Source: Micrococcales bacterium
Lineage (GTDB): Bacteria; Actinomycetota; Actinomycetes; Actinomycetales; Cellulomonadaceae
Length of the DNA stretch: 64,000 nucleotides
Direction: 5' to 3'
Assembly (NCBI GenBank): GCA_009785115.1
Contig: WQWY01000012.1
Location: 18,814 to 82,813 of the forward strand
Positions 1 to 9,391 of the stretch are shown here, piece after piece. Every line of letters starts with the position of its first letter. Within the stretch, counting starts at the first letter, position 1. A program made the position numbers and the translations under genes. Under the pieces are notes generated by a model. That model was given only the letters and a program-made list of their open reading frames with translations, ran no database searches and was not told where the DNA came from.

Positions 1-1739
1 GCCAGCTTCTCGTTGACCGCGACGATCTCGGACTCGGTCATGCCGATGCCGTGGTCGAGCACGCTCACGGTGACGTACAGCTCGGTCATGCCGGTGGACA
101 CCTCGACGGGGGTGTCCGGCTCGGAGAACACCGAGGCGTTCTCCAGCAGCTCGGCCAGCATGTGCGCGGCGGGCAGGGCGTTGAAGCCCAGCATCAGCGG
201 GTCGACGTTGAGGTCGAGCTCGACGCGGTCGTACTGCTCGATCTCCGAGGAGGCCGTGCGGATCACGTCCGAGAGCGGCATGGACTCGCGCAGACGGCGA
301 CCCGAGTCGATCCCGGCGAGCACCAGCAGCGACTCGGCGTTGCGCCGCATCCGGGTAGCCAGGTGGTCCAGGTGGAACAGGTTGGCCAGCACGGTCGGGT
401 CTTCCTCGGACCGTTCCAGCGAGTCGACGAACGCCAGCTGGCGGTTGAGCAGCACCTGGTCGCGCCGGGCGACGTTGACGAACATCTCGGCGATGGACCC
501 GCGCAGGGCGGCCTGCTCCTGGGCGACCTGGATGGTCGTGGCGTTGACCTCGTTGAACGCGGTCGCCAGCTGGCCGATCTCGTCGTCGGTCTCCACGGGC
601 ACCCGCGGCAGCTCGACCTCCGGGCCCTCCCCGGGGACGGACACCTGCTCGACGATCTTGGTGAGCTGCTGGCGCACCTCGCCGGACGCGGTGGTGAGGT
701 GGGCGAGCGGGCGGGTGATCGCCCGGGCGACCATCGAGGCGATCAGCAGCGCGAGCGCGAGCGCGAGGAGCAGCACACCGAGCGTGATGCCACCGATGGT
801 CATGGCTGTCGTCGCCTGCTGGGCCGCGACGTCGGTCGCCTTGTCCAGAAGAGTCTGGTCGGCGGAGCGGACCTGCGTCAGCCACATGTCGGCGAGCTGG
901 TTCCAGTCGGCCTCGGTGAGGGTGGGGTTGCCCTGCTCGTCGCTCAGCTTGCCGGTCGCGCTGGTCTGGAGCTCAGAGCGGGCGAAGTCCAGCGTCTTGC
1001 CGCTCGGCAGCTGGATGGAGCCGCTGGCGATGAGCGCGTCCAGGTTGTCAGGCAGGTCACCGAGAGAGGTGACCGCGTTCGTCCGGGCCACCTCGCTGAA
1101 CTGGTCCAGGGTCAGGTAGCTGGCCAGCACCTCGGGGTTGACCGTCGCCTCGGGGTCGGCCGCGGCTTCCTGCACCGCGGCGATGAGCGCGTGCCCGGCG
1201 CGCGCCTGGTTGCCGATCGCGATGGTGAAGGTGAACAGGTCGTCGTGGCCGGTGACCCACTGCGCCAGGGTCCGGTCCGCCATCAGGACCGCCCAGGAGC
1301 GCACGAAGCCCTGCTCGCTGGCGATGATCCGCATGTAGGCGGCGTCGGTCTCCTGGGAGCTCTGGTCAGCCATGCGCCGGGCGCTGTCCAGGGAGCCGTC
1401 GATCTGGCCGGCCAGGCCCGCGAACCGCTGCGCGGACTGCTCGGGCAGCCACTCCAGGGCGACCTCGTCGGCCGCGCGCTTGAAGTCGGCGACAGCGTTC
1501 TCCGTGGCGCTGCGGGCGGTGTCTCGCTCCTGCCCCGCCGGCGCGACCTGCTCGGCGCGGATCGCGTCCGCCACGACCTGGAACTTGTCGAGGGATCGAA
1601 CCACCGCAGAGTTCGTCTGCGCGACCCTGAAGTCCTGGTAGGCGCCCCACCCGATGTACGAACCAGCGACGAGCAGCACGATCATGGGGACAGCAAGGAC
1701 GACCCTCACCTTCGTGCTGACGTTCAGCCGTCGCAGCAT
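1..1739 (-). CDS. Sensor histidine kinase with nitrate/nitrite-sensor-like ectodomain (conservon CvnA type), 3' part off window
   Basis: Membrane-bound sensor kinase; only the first ~580 residues are visible because the gene runs off the left edge. The start MLRRLNVSTKVRV is followed by a transmembrane helix (about residues 12-32), a long alpha-helical extracytoplasmic domain, a second helix around 300-325, a HAMP-like linker and the beginning of a HATPase domain with the G1 box DHGIGM (coordinates 42-56). The layout matches the NIT-domain kinases that open actinobacterial conservons, where a roadblock protein, a DUF742 protein and a small GTPase follow; those would lie outside the window. 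No ordinary HisKA phospho-histidine box is obvious before the ATPase domain, which also fits the family. The signal sensed cannot be read from the sequence. Confidence 0.8.
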   Translation of the reverse strand, partial: MLRRLNVSTKVRVVLAVPMIVLLVAGSYIGWGAYQDFRVAQTNSAVVRSLDKFQVVADAIRAEQVAPAGQERDTARSATENAVADFKRAADEVALEWLPEQSAQRFAGLAGQIDGSLDSARRMADQSSQETDAAYMRIIASEQGFVRSWAVLMADRTLAQWVTGHDDLFTFTIAIGNQARAGHALIAAVQEAAADPEATVNPEVLASYLTLDQFSEVARTNAVTSLGDLPDNLDALIASGSIQLPSGKTLDFARSELQTSATGKLSDEQGNPTLTEADWNQLADMWLTQVRSADQTLLDKATDVAAQQATTAMTIGGITLGVLLLALALALLIASMVARAITRPLAHLTTASGEVRQQLTKIVEQVSVPGEGPEVELPRVPVETDDEIGQLATAFNEVNATTIQVAQEQAALRGSIAEMFVNVARRDQVLLNRQLAFVDSLERSEEDPTVLANLFHLDHLATRMRRNAESLLVLAGIDSGRRLRESMPLSDVIRTASSEIEQYDRVELDLNVDPLMLGFNALPAAHMLAELLENASVFSEPDTPVEVSTGMTELYVTVSVLDHGIGMTESEIVAVNEKL

Positions 1740-1944
1740 GTCGTTCCTCTCGTCCGCCCGGTTTCGGCCACGAACCCACGCCCGGCTCTGACGTGGGTCC
1801 AGTCTCCTACTTCCGTGCGGTCCTCATCGGCTGAGGGCCGCACCGGCATTAGGCATCGCCCTATTGTGCCGCGAACGTGTCGGTCGCATCGACCTTCCCG
1901 CCGCACGAGACAGCCAGAAGCCTCTTGCCTCTACAGTCAGACGC

Positions 1945-2919
1945 ATGCTAGCGATCCTGACTGAAGCCCCGGGCGAACCCGACACGCTCCAGCCTGCCGA
2001 GGTGGCGGAGCCGATCGCCACCCGTGGCACTGTGATCGTGCAGGTCGCAGGCGCTGGAGTCAACCGAGCCGACCTGCTCCAGCGCGCCGGGCACTACCCG
2101 CCACCCCCCGACGCACCGCCCTGGCCTGGCCTGGAGGTGAGCGGCGTCGTGGTCGAGGCCGGCGACGAGACGGGGCCCTGGCGTGTCGGAGACCACGTCT
2201 GCGCGCTGCTGACCGGGGGCGGTTATGCCGAGCGCGTAGCGGTCGACGCGGGCCTGGTGCTGCCCGTGCCGGACGGGGTCGACCTGGTCGACGCCGCCGC
2301 GCTGCCCGAGGCGGCCGCGACCGTGCTCTCCAACCTCGACGCGGCCGGGGCCCGTCCTGGTCAGACCGTGCTGATCCGCGGCGGGTCCGGCGGGGTCGGG
2401 TCGCTGGGTGTGCAGATCGCCACAGCCCTCGGCATGAGGGTGCTGGCCACCGCCGGCGGGCCGCAGCGTGTGGAGCAGGTCGCCAGGCTCGGGGCGGACG
2501 TCGTGCTCGACCACCGCGAGGACGGCCTGGTCGAGCAGGTGCGGGACGTGACTGACGGCCGGGGGGTCGACGTCGTGCTCGACGTGCTGGGCGCCGCCGG
2601 GCTGGCCGACAACCTCGCGATGCTGGCCGACGACGGCAGGCTCGTCGTCATCGGGCTGCAGAAGGGCCGGCGAGCCACGCTCGACCTCGGCCTGTTGCTG
2701 ACCCGCCGGGCGAGCGTGATCGGCACGACGCTGCGGTCCAGGCCGCTGGCCGACCGCGTCGCGATCGTGGCCGGGGTGCGCGAGCGCGTCTGGCCCCTGG
2801 TCACCACGGGGCGGGTGCGTCCCGTGGTGCACGCGCGGCTGCCGCTGACGCAGGCCCCGCAGGCCCACCGCATGATGGAGTCCGGCGAGGTCTTCGGCAA
2901 GCTCGTCCTCACCTGCTGA
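1945..2919 (+). CDS. NAD(P)H-quinone oxidoreductase, zinc-free MDR family (PIG3-like)
   Basis: Medium-chain reductase of 324 residues, the usual length for the quinone oxidoreductase/PIG3 branch, predicted to reduce quinones with NADPH in the cytoplasm. The N-terminal GroES-like fold contains GVNRADLLQRAGHYPPP, typical of PIG3 enzymes, and the Rossmann domain carries RGGSGGVGSLGVQIA as nucleotide-binding loop. Cysteine ligands for catalytic or structural zinc, found in alcohol dehydrogenases, are absent. The ATG at 1945 was chosen because MLAILTEAPGEPD fits the family N-terminus; longer in-frame extensions upstream do not. It is transcribed away from the sensor kinase and converges on bpa. 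Substrate is unknown. Confidence 0.85.
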   Translation: MLAILTEAPGEPDTLQPAEVAEPIATRGTVIVQVAGAGVNRADLLQRAGHYPPPPDAPPWPGLEVSGVVVEAGDETGPWRVGDHVCALLTGGGYAERVAVDAGLVLPVPDGVDLVDAAALPEAAATVLSNLDAAGARPGQTVLIRGGSGGVGSLGVQIATALGMRVLATAGGPQRVEQVARLGADVVLDHREDGLVEQVRDVTDGRGVDVVLDVLGAAGLADNLAMLADDGRLVVIGLQKGRRATLDLGLLLTRRASVIGTTLRSRPLADRVAIVAGVRERVWPLVTTGRVRPVVHARLPLTQAPQAHRMMESGEVFGKLVLTC

Positions 2920-2952
2920 CCTGGCCCGCGACCCCTGGACCCGGCAGTCCTG

Positions 2953-3471
2953 CTACAGGTACTGACCGGGAGCGCGCTGCGTGTCGTCGGGGTCGCGCAT
3001 CAGCATCCCGGGCACCGCGCCGGAGGGGACGGCCCGCCGTATCTGCACGAGCTGGTTCTGTGCGGCCATCTGCTGGGCGACCAGCGCGGTCTGGATGCCG
3101 TGGAACAGCCCCTCGAGCCAACCGACCAGCTGGGCCTGCGCGATCCGCAGCTCGGCATCGGTGGGAGCACCGTCGACGAACGGCAGCGTGATCCGACGCA
3201 GCTCGCAGACCAGCTCTGGGGACAGCCCCTCCTCCAGCTCGTGCAAAGACCGCTCGTGGATCTGCGCCAGCCGTGTGCGCGCGGCGTCGTCCAGCGGGGC
3301 CGACCGGACCTCGTCGAGCAGCTGCTTGACCATGGTGCCGATACGCATCACCTTCGCCGGGTGCCCGATCATCGAGCGCACGTCCTCGTCATCGGGGACG
3401 TCGGTCTCCTCCGGCGGTCCCGGCGGTGTCACGACGGGCTCAGGAGCGGCTCGGTCATCGTCAGGGCTCAT
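2953..3471 (-). CDS. bpa: Bacterial proteasome activator Bpa
   Basis: ATP-independent ring activator of the actinobacterial 20S proteasome (the Rv3780/PafE family). The 172-residue product is acidic and disordered at the N-terminus, then forms the helical core starting near DVRSMIGHPAKVMRIG and running through the region SLHELEEGLSPELV, and ends in GQYL. That C-terminal GQYL motif is the known docking tail that opens the proteasome gate. The start at 3471 (MSPDDDRAAPEP) is preceded by GGATGGAGG, though the spacing is short. It implies that the organism has a proteasome, although no prcBA or pup genes are in this window. It converges with the quinone oxidoreductase and is divergent from the WYL regulator. 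Confidence 0.9.
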   Translation of the reverse strand: MSPDDDRAAPEPVVTPPGPPEETDVPDDEDVRSMIGHPAKVMRIGTMVKQLLDEVRSAPLDDAARTRLAQIHERSLHELEEGLSPELVCELRRITLPFVDGAPTDAELRIAQAQLVGWLEGLFHGIQTALVAQQMAAQNQLVQIRRAVPSGAVPGMLMRDPDDTQRAPGQYL

Positions 3472-3552
3472 CCCTCCATCCTGCCTGAGAGCCGCTGTCC
3501 GCTCCATCTCCAGACCGTGGGGAACCTCAGGCGGGTGATGATCGACCGGCTC

Positions 3553-3567
3553 TGTCAATACATGACA
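3553..3567. promoter_or_regulatory. TGTCA-N5-TGACA inverted repeat, likely operator of the WYL regulator
   Basis: A perfect interrupted palindrome, TGTCA-ATACA-TGACA, lies 34 bp upstream of the GTG start of the WYL-family regulator and within the divergent promoter region it shares with bpa. YafY/WYL regulators commonly bind short inverted repeats of this kind and control themselves, so autoregulation is the natural reading, but this is inference from position and symmetry alone. Confidence 0.5.
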
Positions 3568-3600
3568 CGAGACGTCTGGTATCTGGGGCAGAATCGAACG

Positions 3601-4509
3601 GTGCGCGTCGCCCGGATGATGTCTCTGCTCTGGATGCTGAAGTCGGGACGCACGCTGTCCGCGGCCGAGGCCGCCGCCGAGCTGGAGGTGTCGCCACGCA
3701 CCGTGCTGCGCGACGTCGAGACGCTGTCGGCGGCCGGTGTCCCCGTGTACTGCGCGCGAGGGCGCTCCGGGGGTCTGCGCCTGGCGCCCGAGGGACGCTC
3801 GGACGTGCTGACCGAGGCTGAGGCTCAAGCCCTGCTCACCGTCGCGGCGGTGCCTGACGAGCCCGACCTGACCGCGGCGCTGCACAAGGTCGCCGTCCCG
3901 CACCCCGAGAGGGGCACCGGCCTGCTCCGGCGCGTCCTGCTCGACCCGGGCAGCTGGCACGACGAGCAGCCCCCTCTGCTGGACGCCCTGCAGCACGCGC
4001 TGCTCGACGGGCACCGCGCACAGCTGCTCTGCCACGACCGTCGCACCGGCGGGTCCACCGTGCGCACCGTCGACCCGTACGGCCTGGTCAACGCTGCCGG
4101 GGTCTGGTACCTGGCCGCTCGCCACCGGGGGCGCGTCCGCTTCTTCCTCGTCCACCGCATCCTCGACGTCACGGTGATCCCCGAGCCTGTCCGGGTGCCC
4201 GCGAGCTTCGACCTGGCCCTGGCGTGGAGACAGGCGCGAGCCACCTGGCGCAAGACCAACCCGCCGATGGCGGCCGACGTCCAGGTCCGGGCCGAGGCCC
4301 TCGCCCGGCTCCACCCCGGCGTCCTGGCGGGTGCGGCGCCCCCGCCCGACACCACGGGCTGGGTCCGTCTGACCCTGTCCTTCCACGACGCTCGTCACGC
4401 CCTGAGCACCTGTGTCGGCATGGGCCCCGACCTGTGCGTGCTGGCACCGGCGCACCTCAGGGAGGCGATCGTCGCCCGGCACCAGGCCGTCGTCGACCTC
4501 TACTCCTAG
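3601..4509 (+). CDS. WYL-domain HTH transcriptional regulator (YafY/DeoR-like)
   Basis: DNA-binding regulator of 302 residues. Residues ~3-60 form the HTH_11 winged helix (SLLWMLKSGRTLSAAEAAAE, then VSPRTVLRDVETLSAAGVPV). The central WYL domain includes VNAAGVWYLAARHRGRVR, which carries the W-Y-L signature. The WCX extension follows to the C-terminus. The GTG at 3601 (VRVARMMSLLWML) reproduces the typical start of the family; upstream in-frame ATG codons would add a non-conserved leader. A palindrome 34 bp upstream is a candidate operator. WYL domains bind ligands such as nucleic acids or nucleotides; the ligand here is unknown. Confidence 0.85.
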   Translation: MRVARMMSLLWMLKSGRTLSAAEAAAELEVSPRTVLRDVETLSAAGVPVYCARGRSGGLRLAPEGRSDVLTEAEAQALLTVAAVPDEPDLTAALHKVAVPHPERGTGLLRRVLLDPGSWHDEQPPLLDALQHALLDGHRAQLLCHDRRTGGSTVRTVDPYGLVNAAGVWYLAARHRGRVRFFLVHRILDVTVIPEPVRVPASFDLALAWRQARATWRKTNPPMAADVQVRAEALARLHPGVLAGAAPPPDTTGWVRLTLSFHDARHALSTCVGMGPDLCVLAPAHLREAIVARHQAVVDLYS

Positions 4510-4514
4510 CCCTC

Positions 4515-4535
4515 GGTCCCCGCGTGACGCGGACC
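4515..4535. terminator. Short hairpin between convergent genes
   Basis: GGTC...CGCG-TGA-CGCG...GACC forms a small stem with a 2-nt bulge, 5 bp beyond the WYL regulator stop and 29 bp from the stop of the converging HAD hydrolase. Its position fits a bidirectional terminator; there is no T-run. Confidence 0.35.
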
Positions 4536-4563
4536 CCCTCGCGACAGGCCTCGCCGACGGGTC

Positions 4564-5361
4564 TCAGCGCAGCAGCGAGCGCAGCACGTCGACCACACCG
4601 TCGTCGTCGACCGTGCCGGTGACCTCGTCGGCCACCTCGCGCACCCGCGCCGAGGCGTGGCCCATCGCCACCCCTCGTGCCGCCCAGCGCAGCATCTCCA
4701 GGTCGTTGCTGCCGTCACCGACAGCGACGGTCGCGAACGGCTCCACACCCAGGCGCTGACGGATCTGCTCCAGGGCCGAGGCCTTGGACACCCCGCCGGG
4801 GGTCAGGTCCATCCAGGCGGTCCAGCCGATCGCGTAGGTGACCTCGTGCAGGCCGACGCGCTGCACGATCTCGTGGAACTCCTCCGGGGTGGCTCCCGGT
4901 GCGCGGATCACGACACGGGTGGCCGGGTCCGAGACCAGATCCTCGAAGCCGACGACGGAGTGCTCTCCGGCGAGCTCCCCCTCCGGGAAGGGCGCGGAGA
5001 GGCGGAACCCCACCCCGAGGTCTTCGACGGCGATGAGCGCGTCCGGCAGCTCGACGGCCAGGGCTCGCAGGGCCGGGCCCGGGTCGAAGGTGATGACGTC
5101 GGCCAGCTCGTACCCACCGGGGGCCTCAGGGTCCAGCCGCAGCGTGATCGCACCGTTGGAGCAGACCGCGTACCCGTCGGTCAGGCCGAGATCCTGCGCG
5201 ACCGGCATGAGCGCGGCGACCGAGCGGCCGGTCGCCAGCACGACGTGCATCCCGGAGTCGCGCACCTGTGCGAGGGCGGCACGGACCTCGTCGGAGACCG
5301 TCTGGTCGTAGCGCAGCAGCGTGCCGTCCACGTCCAGCGCGACCAGGGCGGCACGGCTCAT
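4564..5361 (-). CDS. HAD-superfamily IIB (Cof-type) sugar-phosphatase-like hydrolase
   Basis: Cytoplasmic phosphatase of the HAD superfamily, 265 residues. Motif I is [10 protein letters not shown] near the N-terminus, motif II is LATGRS, and motif III/IV is [11 protein letters not shown] near the C-terminus, with a IIB cap between them. The start at 5361 ([13 protein letters not shown]) overlaps the serS stop by ATGA, so it is translationally coupled to serS, an arrangement often seen in actinobacteria. Members dephosphorylate sugar phosphates, PLP or nucleotides; specificity cannot be assigned. Confidence 0.88.
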   Translation of the reverse strand: MSRAALVALDVDGTLLRYDQTVSDEVRAALAQVRDSGMHVVLATGRSVAALMPVAQDLGLTDGYAVCSNGAITLRLDPEAPGGYELADVITFDPGPALRALAVELPDALIAVEDLGVGFRLSAPFPEGELAGEHSVVGFEDLVSDPATRVVIRAPGATPEEFHEIVQRVGLHEVTYAIGWTAWMDLTPGGVSKASALEQIRQRLGVEPFATVAVGDGSNDLEMLRWAARGVAMGHASARVREVADEVTGTVDDDGVVDVLRSLLR

Positions 5362-6629
5362 GGCTTCCTCACCGGCTCGAGAACCTCCAGCCCGCCGAGA
5401 TAGGGCCGCAGCCCGGCCGGCACGACGACCGACCCGTCGGCCCGCTGGTGGTTCTCCAGGATCGCGACGATCCACCGGGTGGTGGCCAGGGTGCCGTTCA
5501 GCGTCGCCACGGTCTGGAGGCTGCCGTCGGCGAGGCGCTCACGCACCCCGAGACGTCGTGCCTGGAACGTCGTGCAGTTGGAGGTGCTCGTCACCTCCAT
5601 GTACCGGCGCTGGGAGGGCAGCCACGCCTCGCAGTCGTACTTGCGCGCGGCCGACGAGCCGAGGTCGCCGGCCGCGGTGTCGATCACCCGGTAGGGCAGG
5701 TCGGCCAGGGCCAGCATCTCCTTCTCGAAGGCGAGGATGCGCTGGTGCTCGACGGCGGCCTCGTCGACCGTCGTCCAGCTGAACGCCTCGACCTTGTGGA
5801 ACTGGTGCACCCGGATGATGCCGCGGGTGTCCTTGCCGTACGAGCCCGCCTCGCGCCGGTAGCAGGCGCTCCACCCGGCATACCGCAGGGGGCCGGCCGC
5901 CAGATCCAGGATCTCGCCGGTGTGGTACCCGGCCAGGGCCACCTCGGACGTGCCGACCAGGTACAGATCATCCGTGCCCAGGTGGTAGATCTCGTCGGCG
6001 TGCGCACCGAGGAACCCGGTGCCCGCCATGATCTCCGGCTTGACCAGCGTCGGGGTGATCATCAGCGTGAACCCGTGCCGTACCGCCAGGTCGGCGGCGG
6101 CGTTCAGCAGCGCGAGCTCCAGGCGGGCACCGATGCCGGTGAGGAAGTAGAACCGGGCCCCGGACACCTTGGCCCCCCGCTCGGTGTCGATCGCACCGAG
6201 GCCCTCACCGAGCTCCAGGTGGTCGCGCACGGGGAAGTCGGGCTCGAGGATCGCGCCGACGTGCTCGAGCACGACGTAGTCGTCCTCGCCGCCGACGGGC
6301 ACGCCCTGCTCGACGACGTTGTCGATGCGCCGGGACAGCTCGGCGGCCGTGCGCTCGGCGGCGTCGGCGTCGGCCTGCAACACCTTGACCCGCTCCGCGA
6401 GCTGCTTGGCGTGGGCGAGCAGCTGTTGCTTCTCCTCGCCCTTCGCGGCGGCGACGAGCCTGCCGTGCGCCTTCTGCTCGGCACGCAGCCGCTCGAACTC
6501 GGTCAGCGCGGCCCGGCGCCGCGCGTCGGCGTCGAGCACCTGGTCCACCAGGCCGGGGTCTGCCCCCCGCGCCCGCTGAGAGGCACGCACCTGGTCGGGG
6601 TCGTCACGGAGCAGCTTGAGGTCGATCAC
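5358..6629 (-). CDS. serS: Seryl-tRNA synthetase
   Basis: Charges tRNA-Ser with serine (class II aminoacyl-tRNA synthetase). The 423-residue product has the N-terminal coiled-coil tRNA arm (about residues 25-110), motif 2 around [20 protein letters not shown] and motif 3 in [18 protein letters not shown]. The start is the GTG at 6629 giving [18 protein letters not shown], the universally conserved SerRS N-terminus, with AGGGTCGGGGG just upstream. The gene overlaps the HAD hydrolase downstream. Confidence 0.97.
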   Translation of the reverse strand: MIDLKLLRDDPDQVRASQRARGADPGLVDQVLDADARRRAALTEFERLRAEQKAHGRLVAAAKGEEKQQLLAHAKQLAERVKVLQADADAAERTAAELSRRIDNVVEQGVPVGGEDDYVVLEHVGAILEPDFPVRDHLELGEGLGAIDTERGAKVSGARFYFLTGIGARLELALLNAAADLAVRHGFTLMITPTLVKPEIMAGTGFLGAHADEIYHLGTDDLYLVGTSEVALAGYHTGEILDLAAGPLRYAGWSACYRREAGSYGKDTRGIIRVHQFHKVEAFSWTTVDEAAVEHQRILAFEKEMLALADLPYRVIDTAAGDLGSSAARKYDCEAWLPSQRRYMEVTSTSNCTTFQARRLGVRERLADGSLQTVATLNGTLATTRWIVAILENHQRADGSVVVPAGLRPYLGGLEVLEPVRKP

Positions 6630-6691
6630 GCCCCCGACCCTACCGACCACCCCCACCATCTGACGTCTCGCACGTCAGGTGTCCACGACCT

Positions 6692-6722
6692 CCCGAGCGT
6701 GCGACAGCGTCGCGCGCTCGGG
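6692..6722 (-). terminator. Terminator hairpin downstream of glgP
   Basis: CCCGAGCG (6692-6699) pairs with CGCTCGGG (6715-6722), and inside it GCGAC pairs with GTCGC around an AGC loop. It begins 8 nt beyond the glgP stop codon on the minus strand. A second, smaller inverted repeat CTGACGT/ACGTCAG lies at 6660-6678, nearer serS. Confidence 0.65.
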
Positions 6723-6730
6723 CGCCGGGC

Positions 6731-9217
6731 TCACACGTCGTCGACGAGGGGGGTGACGTGCCAGATGCGGTCGATGTAGTCGCGCATCGAGCGGTCGGAG
6801 GAGAAGAAGCCGGTGCGGGCCACGTTGAGGATCGCCGAGCGCGACCAGGCGTCCTGGTCGGCGTAGGCGGCCTCGACCCTGGCCTGGGCCTCCAGGTAGG
6901 CGGCGTAGTCCGCGAGCACCAGGAAGCGGTCGTGGTGGAGGAGGTTCGACACGATCGGCTCGAACACCGACCCGTCCCCGCCAGAGAAGGCACCCGAGGC
7001 GATGAGGTCGATCGCCGCGCGCAGGTCGGCGTCCTTCTCGTAGTACGACGACGGGTGGTATCCCGCCTCGACCAACGCCTCCACCTGCGGCTCCAGCATC
7101 CCGAAGAGGAAGAAGTTGTCGTCACCGACCAGCTGGCGGATCTCGACGTTCGCACCGTCGTCGGTCCCGACGGTCAGCGCGCCGTTCAGTGCGAACTTCA
7201 TGTTCCCCGTGCCTGACGCCTCCATGCCCGCGAGCGAGATCTGCTCAGACAGGTCCGCGGCAGGCACGATCCGCTGAGCGAGCGTCACGTTGTAGTTCGG
7301 GGGGAAGGCCACGGTGAGCACCTTGCTCGCCAGCGGGTCGGTGTTCACGGTGCGACCGACCGCGTTGATGAGCCCGATGATCTGCTTGGCCATGCGGTAG
7401 CCCGGGGCGGCCTTGGCCCCGAACACGAACACTCGCGGCGTGACGTCGGCCGGGTCCAGCGCACCGGTGCGCAGCTTGCCGTACAGCGTGACGATGTGCA
7501 GCAGCTTGAGCATCTGGCGCTTGTACTCGTGCAGACGCTTGACCATCACGTCGTACATGGGGTCCGGGTCCAGCCGCATCTGGTCGCGCTCGGCCAGGTG
7601 CTTGGCCAGCCGCACCTTGTTCGCGCGCTTGACCGCACGGAACCGCGCACGGAACTCGGCGTCGTCGGCCAGAGGTTCCAGCTCGCCCAGCTTGTCGAGG
7701 TCGGTGATCCACCCGGTACCGATGGCCTCGTTGATGAGCTCGGACAACCTGGCGTTGGCCAGGCGCAGGAACCGGCGCGGGGTGACCCCGTTGGTCACGT
7801 TGGTGAACTTCTGCGGCATGAGCCGCGAGAAGTCCGCGAACACCTTGTCCCGCAGCAGCTGGGACTGCAGCTCCGCCACACCGTTGACCTTCGACGCGGC
7901 CACGGTCGCCAGGTAGGCCATGCGCACCGCCCGGAACGGGTACTCACCGATGATCGACATGTGCCGCACGCGCATCTCGTCGTCGGGGAACTGCTCGCGC
8001 ACCTTCTCCAAGAACTCGTCGTTGATGCGGTAGATGATCTCCAGGTGCCGGGGCAGCAGCCGCTCGAACAGCTCGGTCGGCCACACCTCCAGTGCTTCGG
8101 GCAGCAGCGTGTGGCTGGTGTAGGCGAAGGTGCGCTGGGTGATCGACCACGCCTCGTCCCAGTCGAAGCCCTTGACGTCGACCAGCACGCGCATCATCTC
8201 GGGCACCGCGATCACCGGGTGGGTGTCGTTGAGCTGGAACACCGCACGCTCGGGCAGGCCGCGCAGGTCGAAGCCCTCCGGCAGCACGTTGTCGATGAAG
8301 TCGGTGATCGAGCAGGCGGAGAAGAAGTACTGCTGCTGCAGGCGCAGCTCCTTGCCCTGCGGGGTCGAGTCCTCCGGGTACAGGACGGCGGAGATGTTCT
8401 CCGCGAACGTCTGCCCCTGCACCGCGCCCACGTAGTCGCCAGAGTTGAACTCGGCCAGGCGGAACGGCCGCGTCGCCCGCGCGCTCCACAGCCTCAGCGT
8501 GTTCACCCGGCCGTTGCGGTAGCCCGGGATCATGTAGTTGTAGGGCACGCCCAGCACGTCCCAGGCGGGCTCCCAACGGGTGCGGGTACGGCCCCTCTCG
8601 TCGGTGTACGTCTGCGTGGTGCCACCGAAGCCCACCGTCACGGCGCTCTCGGGGTGCGGGAACTCCCACGGGTTGCCCATGGCCAGCCAGCGGTCGGAGT
8701 GCTCGACCTGCCACCCGTCGACGAACTCCTGACGGAAGATGCCGTACTCGTACCGGATGCCGTAGCCGATGCACGGCACCGACATGGTGGCCAGGGAGTC
8801 CACGAAGCACGCCGCCAGACGGCCCAGGCCCCCGTTGCCCAGCCCCGGCTCGATCTCCTGGGCGCGCAGCTCGGCCAGATCGAGGCCCAGCCGGGCCAGA
8901 CCCTCCTCCACGATGTCGTCCATGTCGGAGGCCAGCAGCGCGTTGCCCAGCTGGCGGCCCATCAGGTACTCGGCCGACAGGTAGCAGACGCTCTTGGCCT
9001 GCGCCTCGTGCTGCTTGGCCTGTGTGTCCATCCACCGTGCTTGCAGGTGGTGGCGGACGGTACGCGCCAGGGCGAGGTACTGGTCGTTCTTCGAGCTGCG
9101 GACCAGGGACACCCCCTGGCCGTAGTTCAGCTCCCGCATGAAGTCTGCGATGAAGCCGTCCACCGTGTGGACAGGGCCCTTGAGGTCGCGGTCGCCCGGC
9201 ACGCTGTTCTCTGTCAC
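6731..9217 (-). CDS. glgP: Glycogen/starch alpha-glucan phosphorylase
   Basis: Releases glucose 1-phosphate from glycogen or maltodextrin using phosphate and PLP. At 828 residues it has the full family length (GT35). The PLP lysine lies in EASGTGNMKFALNG near the C-terminus, and NGGLGRLAACFVDSLAT and VKRLHEYKRQMLKLLHI are further family signatures. The start is a GTG at 9217 (VTENSVPGDRDLKG); the conserved part begins a little later at FMRELNYGQGVS. It is monocistronic here, with its own terminator, and lies back-to-back with the SLC13-type transporter. Confidence 0.96.
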   Translation of the reverse strand: MTENSVPGDRDLKGPVHTVDGFIADFMRELNYGQGVSLVRSSKNDQYLALARTVRHHLQARWMDTQAKQHEAQAKSVCYLSAEYLMGRQLGNALLASDMDDIVEEGLARLGLDLAELRAQEIEPGLGNGGLGRLAACFVDSLATMSVPCIGYGIRYEYGIFRQEFVDGWQVEHSDRWLAMGNPWEFPHPESAVTVGFGGTTQTYTDERGRTRTRWEPAWDVLGVPYNYMIPGYRNGRVNTLRLWSARATRPFRLAEFNSGDYVGAVQGQTFAENISAVLYPEDSTPQGKELRLQQQYFFSACSITDFIDNVLPEGFDLRGLPERAVFQLNDTHPVIAVPEMMRVLVDVKGFDWDEAWSITQRTFAYTSHTLLPEALEVWPTELFERLLPRHLEIIYRINDEFLEKVREQFPDDEMRVRHMSIIGEYPFRAVRMAYLATVAASKVNGVAELQSQLLRDKVFADFSRLMPQKFTNVTNGVTPRRFLRLANARLSELINEAIGTGWITDLDKLGELEPLADDAEFRARFRAVKRANKVRLAKHLAERDQMRLDPDPMYDVMVKRLHEYKRQMLKLLHIVTLYGKLRTGALDPADVTPRVFVFGAKAAPGYRMAKQIIGLINAVGRTVNTDPLASKVLTVAFPPNYNVTLAQRIVPAADLSEQISLAGMEASGTGNMKFALNGALTVGTDDGANVEIRQLVGDDNFFLFGMLEPQVEALVEAGYHPSSYYEKDADLRAAIDLIASGAFSGGDGSVFEPIVSNLLHHDRFLVLADYAAYLEAQARVEAAYADQDAWSRSAILNVARTGFFSSDRSMRDYIDRIWHVTPLVDDV

Positions 9218-9391
9218 CTAGGCAGGCTATCCGCGCGGCCAGCAAGCTGGCCACCCAGCCCGCTCCCCCGAGGCCGATCGGGTAGGGCTCAGCCAGACGG
9301 TGCGACCTGGGGTGCGGCCCCGAGCGCCGCACGCGACCATGGCACCCATGACGAGGCGCGCACCGAGGGTCGAGCTCCCGGGAGCGGGCGT

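Noticed and set aside
7496..9391. A long plus-strand open frame running into the SLC13-type gene
   Set aside because: It lies wholly opposite glgP, has Arg/Gly/His-rich composition and no motifs. Only the part from 9392 encodes a transporter.
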